Part shown: piece after piece, positions 6,577-7,351 of the stretch
Numbering within the stretch: the stretch's first letter is position 1
Layout of the letters: the number at the start of each line of letters is the position of its first letter
Source of the DNA: Deltaproteobacteria bacterium
GTDB lineage: Bacteria > Desulfobacterota > Dissulfuribacteria > Dissulfuribacterales > UBA3076
Assembly (NCBI GenBank): GCA_030605675.1
Contig: JAUWHV010000025.1
Span: 1-7,351, forward strand
Direction: 5' to 3'
Length of the DNA stretch: 7,351 nt
Position numbers and translations under genes: made by a program
The notes under the pieces: generated by a model
The model's input: the letters and a program-made list of their open reading frames with translations, nothing else
What the model was told of the DNA's origin: nothing
The model's database searches: none

Positions 6577-6647
6577 AGCTCAAAGGTCAAAGCTCAAAGA
6601 GCTATCGCAATCAACCCCTTTCAGCTTTCAGCTTCAGGCTTTCAGCT
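6577..6647. repeat. Second inverted pair of heptad arrays (AGCTCAA / CTTTCAG)
   Basis: The left array at 6577-6597 reads AGCTCAA, AGGTCAA, AGCTCAA, then a degenerate AGAGCTA. The right array at 6618-6645 reads CTTTCAG, CTTTCAG, CTTCAGG, CTTTCAG in seven-base phase. On the opposite strand the right units are AGCTGAA-like, so the arrays are inverted copies differing by C versus G at one position. Pairing 6577 with 6647 gives an imperfect stem with C-C mismatches at 6581/6643 and 6595/6629 and a poorly paired second heptad. It occupies the gap between the aldo/keto reductase and the lipoprotein gene. Confidence 0.75.
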
Positions 6648-6699
6648 CTTATGCAACGCAGCAGATGGGGTATTTTCAGCGGAATCATTGTCTGCCTTT

Positions 6700-7332
6700 T
6701 TATAAGGCGCCGGTCTCCTTCAACAACTTGTGAACCGCCTCGGCCATCAAACGATAGCCTTCGCTGTTTGGATGCGTGGTGTCTGACTTCAATTCCCGGT
6801 CAGACAGGATCTCCTCCAGAATGCCGCCTTCAAAGGGCACTTCCACCTCTTCGGCAATCTGAGTATAAAAATCCGCTGTTTTTAGCATAAATCCCGGGCG
6901 AGGAATGCCAATCAAGACTACTGATACACCCCTTTCCCTGGCCATAAGCACCATCTTTTTGATATTAGTAGCAGTTTTTGCAAGTTCATGTCTGCGAAGC
7001 AGGTCGTTTCCTCCGTGACAGAGAAGAAGCAGTTCCGGCTCATGTTCATTCAAGACCTCTGACAGCCGCTGGAGCCCCTTGGCACTCAGCTCTCCGGGTA
7101 TTCCGGCGTTGACTATCCTTTTCCCGCTAAGGTTCTCCAGGATCGCCGGATAGCTTTCCCCTGGTTTGGCCCCGGTTCCGTGGGTAAGGCTGTCGCCGAA
7201 AGCAAGGATAACAGCATCCTCTGAGAGCTTGGGCAACTTGGGAGTATCCTTGCCACAGCTATAAAGCAGTGCCAAGGTAATTATCAGGGATAATAATTTC
7301 AAAATCGCTGAATGATTCATGACTTGTTTCAT
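6700..7332 (-). CDS. SGNH/GDSL-hydrolase lipoprotein (TesA-like esterase)
   Basis: Envelope lipoprotein with an esterase or thioesterase fold. Residues 1-25 are a lipoprotein signal (hydrophobic 9-24) ending in lipobox LYSC, with lipidated C26. The mature part has the four SGNH blocks: GDSLTHG with nucleophile S48, NAGIPGE with oxyanion glycine G77, HGGND with N109, and DTTHPNSEGY with D184 and H187. This matches E. coli TesA in size and block spacing, so hydrolysis of acyl esters in the periplasm is likely; the substrate is unknown. An in-frame TGA at 7344-7342 makes the ATG at 7332 the first possible start. The ATG at 7320 (M5) is an alternative and still leaves a 21-residue signal. Neither has a good ribosome binding site. 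A small GCCTT/AAGGC hairpin spans the stop codon. Confidence 0.93.
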   Translation of the reverse strand: MKQVMNHSAILKLLSLIITLALLYSCGKDTPKLPKLSEDAVILAFGDSLTHGTGAKPGESYPAILENLSGKRIVNAGIPGELSAKGLQRLSEVLNEHEPELLLLCHGGNDLLRRHELAKTATNIKKMVLMARERGVSVVLIGIPRPGFMLKTADFYTQIAEEVEVPFEGGILEEILSDRELKSDTTHPNSEGYRLMAEAVHKLLKETGAL

Positions 7333-7351
7333 GGTAACCGTTCACGGAACG

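Noticed and set aside
2..7339. GGTAACC at 2-8 and again at 7333-7339, near both window ends
   Set aside because: A seven-base palindrome-like match with no shared flanks; best explained by chance.

Overview
This 7.35 kb window looks like chromosome from a Gram-negative bacterium. It carries a UbiE/MenG-type quinone methyltransferase, a lipobox lipoprotein and a class III (type IV) prepilin. The gene mix (MenG-like enzyme, B12-type radical SAM protein, Cys-containing pilin-like proteins) and the intergenic heptad tandem repeats suggest an anaerobic Desulfobacterota-like lineage. That placement is inference from style; no marker gene here proves it.

Left part (1-3953, all + strand): the 3' part of a UbiE/MenG methyltransferase that enters from outside the window; an intergenic pair of inverted heptad arrays; ribonuclease HI with all catalytic residues; a 201-base gap with no feature I can support; then a two-gene unit with 14 bases between the genes, a MacroD-type macrodomain hydrolase followed by a 657-residue radical SAM protein. 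The latter has an N-terminal cobalamin-binding-like domain and a long C-terminal region I do not recognise.

Middle (3954-5545): on the - strand, a PIN-domain (VapC-like) ribonuclease gene that has lost its N-terminal third. The open frame still encodes recognisable PIN sequence upstream of its first ATG, so it reads as a broken gene. Its homology stops at a 10-bp hairpin. Beyond that lies a visibly A+T-richer + strand pair coupled by an ATGA overlap: a membrane-anchored Cys-rich protein resembling a pseudopilin C-terminal domain, and a prepilin whose short N-terminal helix is fused directly to a LamG/concanavalin-like domain. Just past the pair, on the - strand, is an orphan ribosome binding site plus ATG that hits a stop after three codons. 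The pair may have been inserted into the PIN gene.

Right part (5546-7332, all - strand): an IolS-like aldo/keto reductase with a complete catalytic tetrad, and upstream of it an SGNH/GDSL-hydrolase lipoprotein. The 158-base gap between them holds a second inverted pair of heptad arrays, with a different unit but the same layout as the first.

The genes do not form one pathway. The points of most interest are the macrodomain/radical SAM pair, the pilin-LamG fusion with its partner, the truncated PIN gene at the module border, and the two matching inverted heptad structures.
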